Source of the DNA: Hemicentrotus pulcherrimus
Taxonomy: Eukaryota > Echinodermata > Echinoidea > Camarodonta > Strongylocentrotidae
Direction: 5' to 3'
Length of the DNA stretch: 64,000 nt
Assembly (NCBI GenBank): GCA_003118195.1
Contig: BEXV01000253.1
Span: forward strand, 166,890 to 230,889
The notes under the pieces are model-generated. The model was not told the origin of the DNA. It ran no database searches and worked only from the letters and a program-made list of their open reading frames with translations. Shown here piece by piece: positions 1 to 11,900 of this stretch; the first letter of the stretch is position 1, and each line of letters opens with the position of its first letter. The position numbers and the translations under genes were made by a program.

Positions 1-36
1 AATGTGACATACAGCCAGAATCACGTTTCTGAGAGC

Positions 37-346
37 TAGATAAACGCAAAGCTCTTTTGTACCTCACATACAAATCGGACCTCCCACGGTTAATTTCCGG
101 TTCGGAGGCCAGTGCGCGCCATGTGCTGTGTACAAGCATGTGTGTGTAGTTGACCTCAAACAAACTGTCTGCTTCCCGGGTCAAACGGCGCTGAGCAGCT
201 GCGAAGAGACAAGGCCTTTATCGTGAATCGTGAAGTGTAGATAAACGCGACATCCCGTGAATCATGAACGTATAGTGGGGTTTGATAGTGGGGTTCGATA
301 GTGGGGTTCGATATGTACATATCTAGCGGCAAGCCTAGATAAACGC
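37..346 (+). repeat. three dispersed copies of TAGATAAACGC
   Basis: The 11-mer TAGATAAACGC occurs exactly at 37-47, 238-248 and 336-346. The DNA between is richer in CpG than the AT-rich sequence that follows after about position 400. The copies are all in the same orientation. They could be remnants of a tandem or transposon-internal repeat, or a cluster of protein binding sites; the sequence alone does not decide. No coding frame is associated with them. Confidence 0.6.
272..310 (+). repeat. 13-bp tandem repeat, three copies
   Basis: Three adjacent 13-bp units of consensus ATAGTGGGGTTCG run from 272 to 310. The first unit differs by one base (TTTG instead of TTCG). The array lies between the second and third copies of the TAGATAAACGC motif. 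Confidence 0.85.
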
Positions 347-1083
347 GCCCTATTACAATTACAGGGTTATGGTGAGTGATAAAAAGAAGGAACAGAGATT
401 AATTCCTAATCCAATCAGGAAGAGGAAATCATTAATTAATATACTATTACTAATGAGACGAGGTTAAGCAGGACAGATCGAGCATCCTCATTATCATAGC
501 AAAATGCACCTACAACATCTTCATCCATTGTTACACTACAGGATCAAACTGTGATCCAATCTTAGAAGAAGTTCCAAGATCATTAGATAAATGAATTAAA
601 TAAATAAGTATTTTATAATGGACTTAAGTAGCTTATAGTACTGTTAAATAAAGATTGCGAAATATTTTGGCCCTAAGTACTGATCATCCATTTGTATATT
701 GTAGTGATTTCGACCAGTTGCAAACCTGGCCTCAATTTGAAGTTGATTTGGCCTTTTTTCCTCAGTCTATAGTGCATCTTTCAGTAGACAAACAGCCCAA
801 AGCATCCTCAATCAGGAAGATTTTTATATCTGATGAAATGATAATAACAGTTAAAAATTTAGTAGCCACCAATGCAACAAAGACAGGACTTTTAGGTTAC
901 CCAACAGAATTTCAATCGGTCATTGCCTCGCTTGTGATATTAGATTGCAGCAATTATGTGGTGACCATTTAATAACATTTAAAAACATTGCTAAGCAAAA
1001 TGGCTCTAAAGAAACACATTTTAAGGAAGTGAGTAATTGTCATTTTGTCTTACTGTTCACTAAATAGTTGTGTAAATTCCCCT

Positions 1084-1172
1084 GGTGGCCTAAATACAGG
1101 CATACGCGTGCACTTGCTTTCTAAGCGACCGGGTGAAATAAAACATTAACATATCAATCAATCAATCAAAAG
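1084..1172 (+). repeat. possible retroelement 3' end with ATCA-repeat tail
   Basis: A short non-AT-rich stretch with CpGs (GCATACGCGTGCAC, CTAAGCGACCGGG) is followed by GAAATAAAAC and then an (AATC)n simple tail near 1155-1168. This order of unique sequence, A-rich signal and short simple-repeat tail is typical of non-LTR or SINE 3' ends. No ORF or pol III box was found upstream, so the call is tentative. Confidence 0.25.
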
Positions 1173-2497
1173 TTATTGATCCATAAGGCAAAATGTGGGA
1201 AATCCCCCTGAGTAGTTTGATATTCAAAGTAATTACATTGAATACTGGAATGGAATAATGTAAGAAGCCCGCTAACGTGAGTTTGAATATATATGCTATG
1301 ATTATATAACGTGAGTTATATTCATAGATGTCCAGTGAGCGTGGGGTTGTGGAAATGATGCAGTCGGGATGGCCAGGATGTTCAGGAAACAACTGATCCT
1401 TACAAATCCACTCATTGCTACTGGATGAAGAATCATTTGATCTTCTTCTTCCTTCTCACACACTTCTCTATTGTTACATCTGCATGATATCATTGCTCCT
1501 ATTGGGATGATGTTCTTAAAGTATTGCCACTGATTAAACATCCAAAAATAGATGAATTTCAGGAATAGCAAGCCTCAAAGAGCCACGGAACAATATTACT
1601 GTTGTATTTTTATGAATTCTGATTTGATAAATGAAAAACAGGCAGTCATTGGAGGATATTCTGATAACTAAATTTGAATAAAGGGATAGGAGTCCATACC
1701 ATGACTTAAAACAATCAATTCACATCTTTCACATTGCCCATAAGGATGGATTTTTAAGGACTTTCTTCGATCAGAGAATTATCGTGACTTGCTTTTCTTC
1801 ATTCTTGAAGTTTACTTCTAATTGTTAAGTACTCTCCTTGTCCTTCAACAATCCAGGCATGGATCTATAAATTGAAGGAGTCATAAACACAATAAGGCAG
1901 CTTCATCGGAATTGAGAGAACAGTCTGAACGTGAAATCACTTTCAGATGACTGATTCAAGCTTAATTTAACAGAACCAATTCTTTGCTTTCTTATAATGA
2001 TGACTGACAACCAAGCAATATTCTGACAAATTGTAATTGATTTCATATTTGTAAATTGCAAGGGTTCATCCACATCAAGTCTAGATTGTTTCAAACTCGA
2101 ATCTCTGAAATGAGGGGGTGAGACGAGAGATGGGAAGGGCCAGGAACAGTGACAAAGCCGTACAAATTAAGTGCAGGTGTGCTGGCCCCAAACCTTAGAC
2201 CAATCGGACACAACCCCCTGACATGGCCTGGTTATTCTATCCTTTGGGAATAGATGGTTGTCAACGGAGCATGAAAAGATGCGCTTGGCAACATCAATAT
2301 TAACTTGAATCAGAGAATGTTCTAGGCAAGGGTTATTCAGGAAGGGTAAGGAATAAATTGTATGTATTTAAATACACAGTACAATACACCCAATATTCTA
2401 CTGTCGGTGTTCCTCCAAAAAAAATTATCCTCATTTCTCTCTCTTTCGATCTATCTTGTTTTCTTTTCCTGCCTCATCCCTTCTCCATATAGTCCTG
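1173..2497. other. AT-rich DNA without recognised gene
   Basis: Only short open frames without splice signals or recognisable motifs occur here. No inverted repeat or tandem array was noticed. It is probably intron or intergenic DNA. Confidence 0.5.

Positions 2498-2525
<28 letters not shown>
2498..2525 (+). repeat. (CT)n microsatellite
   Basis: An uninterrupted CT dinucleotide run sits inside a longer pyrimidine-rich stretch (about 2400-2560). Confidence 0.95.
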
Positions 2526-2529
<4 letters not shown>

Positions 2530-3035
2530 CTTCTCTCTCTCACTCTCTTTACCTCTCTTTGGAGCTAAAAGGGCGTTAACACATGTATATACTTTAACAC
2601 AGAAATAATGCCCTTCTAGCTCTGAGTGGACACTTTCTCCTATGAATAATTAAAAAAGTAAGAAATAATTAAACTATCCCTTTCTGCAATCTCTCATTCC
2701 ATTTTCTCCAAATATCTTGTATAACTGTAAATAAAATAAAGATAATTCACCTCTCTCCAACTAAATTAAAAATTCTCTTGTCATTACCTTCCTTACCTTG
2801 TAAAGGGCTCAAGCTACTGATTTCATACTCCTTTATCATCACTTACCTGTAGATTAAACAGAGAAAGAAAAAAAATATACAGAAAATTATGAAATTGTTG
2901 AAAGTTTTACTTTCAGAAAATTGTAACAGATGGTAATGGCAACATTAGATTATTGAGAAATATGCAATTCACAGATGAAAATAAATACTTAATTTCACAT
3001 CAACTCAATAATATTTGCTTTCCACATGATTTACA

Positions 3036-3059
3036 TGTATACAGCATTTGCTGTATACA
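3036..3059. repeat. 24-bp near-perfect palindrome
   Basis: TGTATACAGCA is followed by TT and then its exact reverse complement TGCTGTATACA. A further CAGCA follows directly, so the motif is also partly repeated in tandem. It can form an 11-bp stem. It has no evident link to a gene. Confidence 0.8.
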
Positions 3060-3457
3060 GCATGAATACAGTTTATTTAGGCAAAACTAACTGCCAAGTC
3101 CTGCTGCAGGCCTAAACATTGGCCATACTTGGCAACTAGAGGGAGCTCTTTAAACTTGAGAATCAGAGTCATGTGTATTGAGTTTGTCCAACTTGCTTTC
3201 AAGGGTAATACTAATATTAATAATTATTGGGTGTGTAAAGCAGCTATTAAAGCGGATAGCAATCCTTTGTTGAGGGAATGCCCGCAATAGCAACATATTA
3301 TTGCCTCATAACTATAACAGATCCTCTTGGGAACATCTTTGCATTTTTTCATACTGATTTCTCTTTTAAAATCAAAGATAAAAGTACTAGTTGAGAGGAA
3401 AAACAGTATAAAATCATGTCAAGTATCCACCAATCATTGAATACTTAGAAATAAAAA

Positions 3458-3651
3458 TACAGTCAAACCTGTCTATAGCGACCACCCAAGGGAAACACAA
3501 AAAGTGGCCTTTGTAGACAGGTGGTCTTTGTAGACAGGTTCCTTTAGTACATTATTCAATGAGAAACCATTTCCAAGGGGAACAACAAATGTGGCCTTTG
3601 TAGACAGGTGGTCTTTGTAGACAGGAGGTCACTAAAGCAGGTTTGACTGTA
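3458..3651. mobile_element. Tc1/mariner-like MITE with TA duplication
   Basis: The element begins TA-CAGTCAAACCTG and ends CAGGTTTGACTG-TA, giving about 13 bp of terminal inverted repeat flanked by TA, the target duplication used by Tc1/mariner transposons. Inside, the block GTGGCCTTTGTAGACAGG plus GTGGTCTTTGTAGACAGG occurs twice, centred near 3520 and 3605. No transposase frame is present, so it is non-autonomous. The CAGTCAAACCTGTCTATA end resembles a MITE type I recall as common in marine invertebrate genomes; that part is recollection, not a search result. Confidence 0.8.
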
Positions 3652-5603
3652 CATAATCAGTGAACTGATACAGGATTGTGGTACATTATACCAATATTTT
3701 CATGAGGCAAGGAACATATGGAATTTTGCAAATAAGTTTGTGCAAAAGTATTTGAGTAAATGTCTTTCTACTTGCCATCAAAATATTTCTCATTTGTCTT
3801 TAAAATAAAAATGTACACAACAGGATTTCACCTGTAAATGGACATGACATATTAAGATATTTAGAGTATCTAATACATAACTTATGTCTCTTATGATGAG
3901 AAGGACAAAGTGAATGAACTTTGAATCCTCACTGGCTACTGATACAAAATCGCACTGATTAATTGACAAGGATGGGTATTAATCAGCCTTCAAGTACGAA
4001 CAACCTATTTTCCAGCGCCACAAGAGCGCGCTTTGGTCACCACCCCAGGTTTCCCCCTCAATGCTCTCCAAACTACCCCAGCAACTAAACACTGCAGAGT
4101 GCACCATAATTCCCAGCTGACATTTGCACAGGGATCTGCTATGAGTGGTGTGGCAGATTTACGTCAAATACAATCTAATTAGGGTCCCAATTTACCTTCT
4201 AATATCATCAATTTGGGCTGTATATATGACGTGCAATAAAGCACTGAATGTCATTTGAGTGCAACGGGGGATTAGAGGTATATATAGGTCTTTGATGTTG
4301 GTTATTTAAATGTATAAAAATCTCACATCACAATTGGAGAGTGAAGGCAGGAGTCAGAGTATAGTTCAGTCTCTAAAAATGAAAACTTTGTATTTAAGGT
4401 ACTAAAAGTAAGAGGATTTTGTCAGTACTAAGATGAGCTGCAGCAACTGCTATCAGTATGAAGAGCATCTATTAGGAGCTTATGTAAATCCTACTCTTGG
4501 GTCCTGAGTGACGGTTGCAGATGATGTGCCCAGTTTAAAGGCATAAGCATTGTACTAGCAACTCAAACTCTTGATTGAATAATGATGAACCCCTTTTCTA
4601 GTCTCTCTATGGATGCCATTATTTATGACTTACAAAAAAATCATCTCATAATTTGTTCTCACTGTACCACATTGAACTCCCCGTGTCAACCCCAACCACA
4701 CAGCCATACCGTGCATTCAAAGTGACATTTTTCTTTTATTTTCATTACTTTTGAGGTACCCAAAATACATCCATGAAAAATCAAGCCCAGGGGTTCTATC
4801 AATTTCTTTTTTTAATGCAATGGTATCAAAAGTAGCTTAAGCCACTTTATGCCTTTTAAGGTGAAAAAGATTGATCTTCTGCTGCTTGACTCATTCAACA
4901 ACATCAATTTCTGACTGAGAGGGAGACATTTTATTGAAGGAACACCGGTCATTGCTATTTCCATCACTTACGAAAACCTCTGTATGATTAAAAGCTTTGA
5001 CTGGTTGCTATATTATTAAAGGGATTGTTTTTTCCATCAGATGAACACACACACAAATATAAAATGGACAACAACAAATTAAATGAAATGGAGAGAGCAA
5101 GTGGCGGAAGTGTGAAGTGTGAAGTATGAAGACCGTGGAATGTGAGAATACATGTACCGCGGCAATCAATACCGGCCTTCGATTTGTCGTATCGGATCCT
5201 CGATAACCAACCACCCTGCACGATGAGTACACAGTAGCCCTACGATTTGCTTGTGAAATAGGATGTTGGCTTACAGCTTCAATAAAATGTCTCAATTTCT
5301 AGGACCAATTGTTGTCTTTGTATTGGTTGCACCGCTTCCTTTAGCGATGTGACATTGATATTTCATATCCTCGACACAGCTAGGCGAAGAGAAACCATCT
5401 TGCCTGTTCTCTCCTCTTGTTGACATGGGATATATTGTGTGTGTTCCTTTGGACATGATGTTTTTTTTTACCTGTCATTGCAAAAATCATAAATGTGTAA
5501 CTGAAATTAGTTCTAAATTTAAGAGATACATGTTGGATGTTTCTAGCCTCCAATTTTGCTGAATTTTTTATTCACACTCAGGGCCATCTTTTATACTTCT
5601 TCA
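3652..5603. other. AT-rich DNA without recognised gene
   Basis: No exon with convincing splice sites was found. Two stretches (about 4000-4330 and 5140-5400) are more complex and less AT-rich than the surroundings and could be conserved non-coding DNA, but without another genome to compare this cannot be tested here. Confidence 0.4.
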
Positions 5604-5916
5604 GGGGGGTGTTTCACAAAGATCCTAAGTCGAACTAAACTCTAAGTGTGACTTAAAAATTATGGAGAGCCATTTGTAGCTTTAAATTTAAAAATATTCA
5701 AAAGTGAAAAAAACAAGTATTTTAGACTTTTCATAAATTCCACAGCAAGAACAGGAAATCTCCCATGATAATAGAAAATATGAATGATTTGAATCAACAT
5801 TTTATGCCTTTTAAAATAACTTTTACAAAATATTTTCAGAGATGCTACGGCTTTCCATAATTTTTAAGTCCAACTTAGAGATAAGTTCGACTTAGGATCT
5901 CTGTGAAACACCCCCC
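5604..5916. mobile_element. long-TIR MITE, copy 1
   Basis: The element starts GGGGGGTGTTTCACAAAG and ends with the inverse CTGTGAAACACCCCCC. The two ends pair for about 70 bp with few mismatches, reaching the ATTATGGAGAGCCAT motif inside. There is no open frame. A second copy lies at 32348-32600 and shares the interior except for a deletion of about 60 bp. No clear target duplication is visible, so no superfamily is assigned. Confidence 0.85.
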
Positions 5917-6197
5917 AGATGTCGATTTCAGGGTGGTTTTAACCTAAACCAAGTTTAGGTAAACCACAGTTCACTTAAGGGTGGCTAAAAGAATTGTTTC
6001 TTCTTCTATAGATTCTTTGTTTTTGTAAAAATAAGGGCGGACAGATGTTTTGTTTAGTTCTGTTTTTATTTGTGTCTTGAATGCTTTTCTTAGAATTTTT
6101 TTTAGTCTTTAGTATATCCATCCGTTTATATTGACAATGCTCTTTTTTCATGCCTGCCAGTTTGAATATATTTATCATTGTTTCTCTCCTTTTCCAT

Positions 6198-6254
6198 CTC
6201 TCTCTCTCTCACCTGATATCCCTATCTCTCTCTTTCTGTCTTACCCAGTCTCTC

Positions 6255-6303
<49 letters not shown>

Positions 6304-6306
6304 TTC
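6198..6306 (+). repeat. (CT)n-rich tract
   Basis: Two CT dinucleotide runs are joined by imperfect pyrimidine sequence. The Ser/Leu-rich open frames across it are simply translations of the repeat. Confidence 0.95.
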
Positions 6307-7505
6307 ATATTTTTGTTTTTCACACTTTGACCGATTTACAGTGGCATCATTAGCACAAGACAGCCCATCTCCAGACACAGAGGTTTACAACCATTAATGA
6401 ACTCCCGCCAGAAAAGTACACACAGATGTAAAAAACACCTGTGGCCTGTTCATTTCAGCCAGGCATCTTCTTGTTTTAATTGTGAAAGGAAAAGAGATAG
6501 CCACCTTCTCTTCTCAATAAATCTGGCCACTCTAAAGGTGGATCTTAATTAGCCTTAACAAACTCAAGCTTGAGAAAATGGACCATATCCCTTGTAGATT
6601 TTAAAAAATGTCTTCTGTGTTTTTGGTAACATGAATGAAAGGTGGACAGGATGGATTACAGACATTATTGAGTACTTTTAGATGTTAGCTTTAAAAAAGT
6701 CTCATCTCAAGAAACATGGGACAAATTGAATTTTCACAAACTTGATAAATTACAAAAAACTTGGTAATGGTATGAATAATTTAGCTGTTAACAATATATA
6801 CATTTGAGTGCATCTCCACACAGAAATATCTCACTTAATACCATGCCGAGGATTGAACCACAACCTCTGCATCCTCAGTGAAGTCATCAAACCACCTGTA
6901 TACAAATTACACTTCTATCTTATTAATATTGAAATGGTATATACCTTTCATGAATCAATTATGACAGTTATATAGGATGCACTTCCTCATAATGTTTATC
7001 GATACTTTGTGACATGACATGAGTTACTTGTTATGTAATCACTGTACATGTAGATTTTTCAAATTACACAGCCATTTTAACAACTTGCATATTTACAAAG
7101 CTTTTAATTTCACAACATGGTTTTTCCATTTGGTCCCCCCTGGTCTAGACTCTATTCCTATATATTACTTGGGTTTTATGAACACAATGAACGGCAATTC
7201 CAGAATGATTGTTTTTCCCATACCTTGCAATTATGTGACTAATAATTCTGTGTTTGTGCCCCAAGTTTGTTCTGTATTTTTCCAATCATTTTCTGTTTTT
7301 AATATTTCTGATTGAAACAGGAATTCTGATATATTTCAACAGTGTGCAGAAGAATATTAATATGAGCTTCAATTCTTCCTCCATCTGGTGGCTATTTAAC
7401 AACAATTATTATCTGTCTAAATATCAATAACAGCACAATTTGGAGAGCGATGGTCTATATATGTACATGGTCAATAGATTAAAAGGAATCTAGAGTGAAG
7501 GGGTG

Positions 7506-7518
7506 CCCCCCCCCCCCC
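7506..7518 (+). repeat. poly-C run
   Basis: Thirteen consecutive C bases. Similar C or G runs recur at about 11245, 46777, 50836, 54842 and beside two of the three large N gaps. Confidence 0.95.
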
Positions 7519-7977
7519 AGGAGAAGAAAAAACATTTCTATCACACTTGTGTTATAATTGAAAAAGGCAATATGTATTCTCACAAACATGATTTTATTTC
7601 TTTGTTTTGCCTTGATTGTGTTTATATAAACCTAATGACAATGGATTTTCCTTTTGGTTATGCATAAATACATCCCAACAAACCTATTTTGTTTGTCACC
7701 ATTATGATGGCATTATTTCAACCTTCCCACTAGTAGATTAGAGCCTATAGAGCATGCTAAAAGCACCTGGAAAATACACTCTTCTACATCCTAATACATG
7801 AAGTGCGCTCCAACAATGAGCTTTTGATCTACCTGTTTTCCTTAGAACAAATTGAAGCGCTCATCTATCAAACTGCTACTTGCAATTCAATGAAAATTTA
7901 ATGATGGGTATATTTAGCTTCCTTAATGGAATTGGAATGCAACAAGACACTAGGGAATGAGAAAGCCACTTCAGTCT

Positions 7978-8363
7978 TTAAAGATGAAGTTGAGTACTGG
8001 TCATGCAATTGCATTGTGAAAGAAACGGTGTGGAATCGATCAGAAAAGGTTAATCAACTCGCATATTCCTGTGTATTGAAAGGTTCTGGAATCATCAAGA
8101 TGATAAGAAATTTGGCCAAGTCTTAGTAAAGTTACAAGCTCTGTACACAGAAAGATGTATATGGGACTACACAAACACGTAGCGTAAAAATCTGTCTCAA
8201 TTTTTACAATGTTACATGCCATATATAGAATATGAAGGCATTTGAAGAGCCATGCTTTTCAGGAAACATAAATTATCTAATGTTCTTCCACACTTGCATA
8301 ATAACAATGATAACGCTCACAAATTATTTTTCACCCCTTCCCAGAACTCAACCTTCTCTATAA
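7978..8363. mobile_element. TTAA-flanked MITE, copy 1
   Basis: The left end is TTAA followed by AGATGAAGTTGAGTACTGG. The right end is the inverse of AGAGAAGGTTGAGTTCTGG followed by ATAA, a one-base decay of TTAA. Together with copies at 18026-18417 and 46239-46350 this defines a family with about 19-bp terminal inverted repeats and TTAA target duplications, the target used by piggyBac-type transposons. The interior has a frame of about 50 codons that is broken differently in the other copies, so it is not treated as a gene. Confidence 0.85.
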
Positions 8364-8624
8364 AGGAAGTATCGACAGCTCACAGCAACATTGTGAAGTT
8401 AGAGAAAAGGGAAATTGAATTCATCAGCTGAAGTTGAAGGGGATTCATGGATTAAGATGAACATGATAGGAAAGGGCTAAAAAGCTGTATTCAAAGATAT
8501 TAGATTCCACTTCTGGGACTACACTGTATGTGAAAAGCTCAAGATTTTGGATAACTCCACATGTAATTCTCTGGACTGTCCTCAGAAAGCCACAGAAAGA
8601 AAAAAATGTTTAAAGTACGGTATC

Positions 8625-8915
8625 TATAACTAAAACTATTCATAACAATAACTTTAACTATAACTATATCTGTATAACTATGCATGTATTATAAACTACA
8701 GCTATATACTACGATATAACTATAATTAAAATTAACTATATCTATAACTATAACTATAACCATAACCATAACCATAATATAACCATACTATAACCATACT
8801 ATAACCATAACCAACCATAAACAATACCATACCATAACCATACTATACCATAACCATAACCATATTACCATAACCATTAGCACATCCATAATCATATCTA
8901 TATATAACTGAATCC
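8625..8915. repeat. degenerate hexamer array (CTATAA/CCATAA)
   Basis: About 290 bp consist mainly of drifting hexamers: ACTATA and CTATAA in the first half and CATAAC/CCATAA in the second. The shift from T to C at one position along the array suggests two homogenised sub-blocks. It is not the canonical CCCTAA telomere repeat. Confidence 0.85.
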
Positions 8916-8919
8916 ATTT

Positions 8920-11900
8920 TGGAGTAAATCACCTAAACCACTGGGTTGGACATCCTTTTAATCACGTCTCAGCACCTATCACTCCGTGTGTGGTAAAGGC
9001 CAGGTGTGAAGAGCTTGCTGACTGAAATGTCTCTTCACAAATTTGACCGAGTCCGGAACCATCCCACACCTTGCATTTCACGTTAGATGGAATACTTAAG
9101 GAGGCTGACCTAAATTCTAAAAGACGAATGATTCTCAACACCTTCTGCATGAGTTTCTCATGCCTTCTTAAAATCCCATTTGGACACAGAGACATTGACC
9201 TCACGTGTTAAAGGTAATCTGCAGTTCAGGTATTTATGATGGAATATAAATTCTGATGAAATATATGATCCCATAGATTCAACAACAACAAAAAAAAAAA
9301 ACATTCTGAATGGCTTATAAAAAATAAATGTCATCTGCCAAACTATATATATATGTAATAGCTGAGAAATTAGCAAAGAAATAAGAAAATCAAGAAGAAC
9401 AAAATGCTTAGGTGTTTTTGCAAAGTTTAGCTCATCTGTTCATTGCCACAAGGGTGTAAACTCTGTGTTAAAGTATGCAAGTTTTAAACATCTCTCATGG
9501 CTACATACAGATTATAAGTCTGAAGTCATGCTTTTATGTGACTTTTAGCATGTGTAGTAAAAACTTAGTACTGCATCATAAATAATGCAGAATTACTCCA
9601 ATACAAAGGCATATTTTAACTTTGCTGTCAAGGACTCTTATAACGACAATTTTTTATAACTGGAAACTGCAACACCATTTTAAGAGTGAAACTCTGCATC
9701 CAAAAAACTTGAATATCCCTTTACGACAAAGTCGACAAAGTCAATAAAATCTTAAGCTTTTAAAGAGAGTACATTTTGAATAGATGACTTCCATGCACAC
9801 AGCACTCATGAATAACAAGGGAAGCATTTCCAAGCTCTTTCTTGAGTAATGGACAATAGCGTGAATTGAATACACATCTCCAGGCTATACCAGGCATCGA
9901 TTACAAAGTTATTAAGAATCTATTTCTGAAACCAAATGACAGAGAGCTCCTGCACTTAAAGGCTGCAATGTTCCTCGTTGAGTGACAGAAGCATAATATC
10001 TCCGAGCTGGAAAAATCAGGAGTAATAACGTTTTCAAAAAACACAAGCAGAGTCAACGTTAAAGCGATTATAAAAATAAGTTTACGCTGGATTTTGCAAC
10101 AAAGTCGCAAATCGTGCGTGAGGAGTCGATGGCTGGCCTAGGCGGGCTGACAATTTAATTATATTTAAGGTTTGATGGAAAATCGATGTAAATACCGGGA
10201 ATGAAGGAGGGTTGTAATGAACAAGGCACCGCATGCAAGATGAAGTTTAAATACACAAGATGTTGCTTCCAAGGTTCTTTGCAGACATTTTTTTTCAATT
10301 CTACTAATTTGCATGCATTTAATTGTTACCATTGTATTTTGTAAACCTTACTCTTTATTGCTATTTTTACCTGGTCTACCACATACACATAATAGAATGA
10401 AATGTAGAGAGTCTAAGAAAAGCAGTGAATGGCTCTTTGAGATCTAAAATATTCACATAATTGAGGGAAAATATAACAAAGAAATATATATTTCTATAGT
10501 TACTCCAACACTGAATAGATGTGGTATTTCATTGGCACTATGATTCCTACCAAGATCCTCATGTTCTTTAAATTGCACAATATAGGCTGGCATTGAGAAA
10601 AAGAGAATTCATTTCTTTGAAACCGCAGAGAAAATTTACCTTCATAATTGTATTATACATGCAGAAATTAAATGAGTTCACATCTACCTGTGAAAGTAAT
10701 AAGATTATTCTGCCACAGTGTGTTAGTGTGAATGTCTGAGAAAGGTGCTGGTATTTCTTCATCTGTGGGTGGGTAAAGGATGGGGTGGGGTATTCATCTA
10801 TTACAGTACTGTGGACACAACTTTTGGTGCTATTCCACTTGTTTTGTTCTGTTTTCATGACTAAACCTTAAGAACAGCAGTTTTGCCACAAAGAATGGGC
10901 AATTTTCAAGATGGAAAAGTCTCTTCAGGCTAACAGTGGTGAAGTGTTGCAAATAAGAAGGAAAGTAATCAACAAAATTGATGTGTCTGGAAACCAAAGA
11001 GAGCATTTACCTGGACTGAGTGAGGTTTTGTGGTTGGGAGAGCTATAGTACAAACTCTCCATCTGCATTTTATGTTTTTATTTCATGTATTTTCTTCCAG
11101 AATGGAGAACTGTATTCTTATTTCAGGAAATATACTACACTGTATATCAAACAGGACATATACCACTAATGATCAAGTTATCAGATACATTTGACATTAC
11201 CTATTTGACAGTATTTTATCATAGCGTCAAGCTTACCATGAATGGGGGGGGGGGTGCACTACCAGCTTGTACCCCTTTTAAAACCCTACTAGGTGAATAA
11301 ACTAAAAACAGTGTCCCCATTATATACTAGCACCCTCTTTGAAATTAAAGAGAATTGTAAGCACCTGTATATTTTATGTACATGTATAAAGTTTGATTTT
11401 TGTGTGTGTGCTTTACAGAGACATTTTGGAATGGTGCTCCCCTACCCAATCTTTACACAAATCTGATATCTTAGCCTGTCTGACACAACTTACTATCCAA
11501 CTGCTCAGTACAACACAAAACGTTGTAAATGAGATAGGATTTCGGAATCAGTCTCACGTCGCATGACATCAATCGCCCGGCCCCAGAAGATCAAACAAAC
11601 CGGCAGCAGGTTACACCATCAAGCATTTATTTATCCTCCTTCCGATTCAGAGTTGCCAATTTACCCATCTTGATTTGTAAATCAACCCTATTTATTTAGG
11701 AAGACTAGATCCTTCAGCCACGCTTAGCATATCCCACATATTATTGTGACAAGTCTGTGCTGTTTGACAAGATCTGTAGCTTATGACTAGATTGGTAGCT
11801 GATGAAGTCACAAGATGTTCAGCTGACACATCATAAGCTGACAATCAGAAGGGCATTAATTCTTTATCAAATAGTAGGACCTAATGCCATCCTAGCTCTC

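Noticed and set aside
655..972. 105-codon plus-strand open frame
   Set aside because: It starts from TTG, not ATG, has no splice context, no recognised motif, and AT-rich codon use like the surrounding DNA.
7926..8126. 66-codon frame similar to one at 17983-18282
   Set aside because: The similarity comes from the shared TTAA MITE. The frame is broken differently in each copy and is cut out in the third copy.
8962..9204. 80-codon minus-strand frame with protein-like composition
   Set aside because: It overlaps another open frame, lacks splice sites and shows no family motif.
9901..10140. Minus-strand frame with a hydrophobic segment resembling a type II membrane protein N-terminus
   Set aside because: There is no in-frame ATG between the upstream stop and the hydrophobic part, and no good donor follows.
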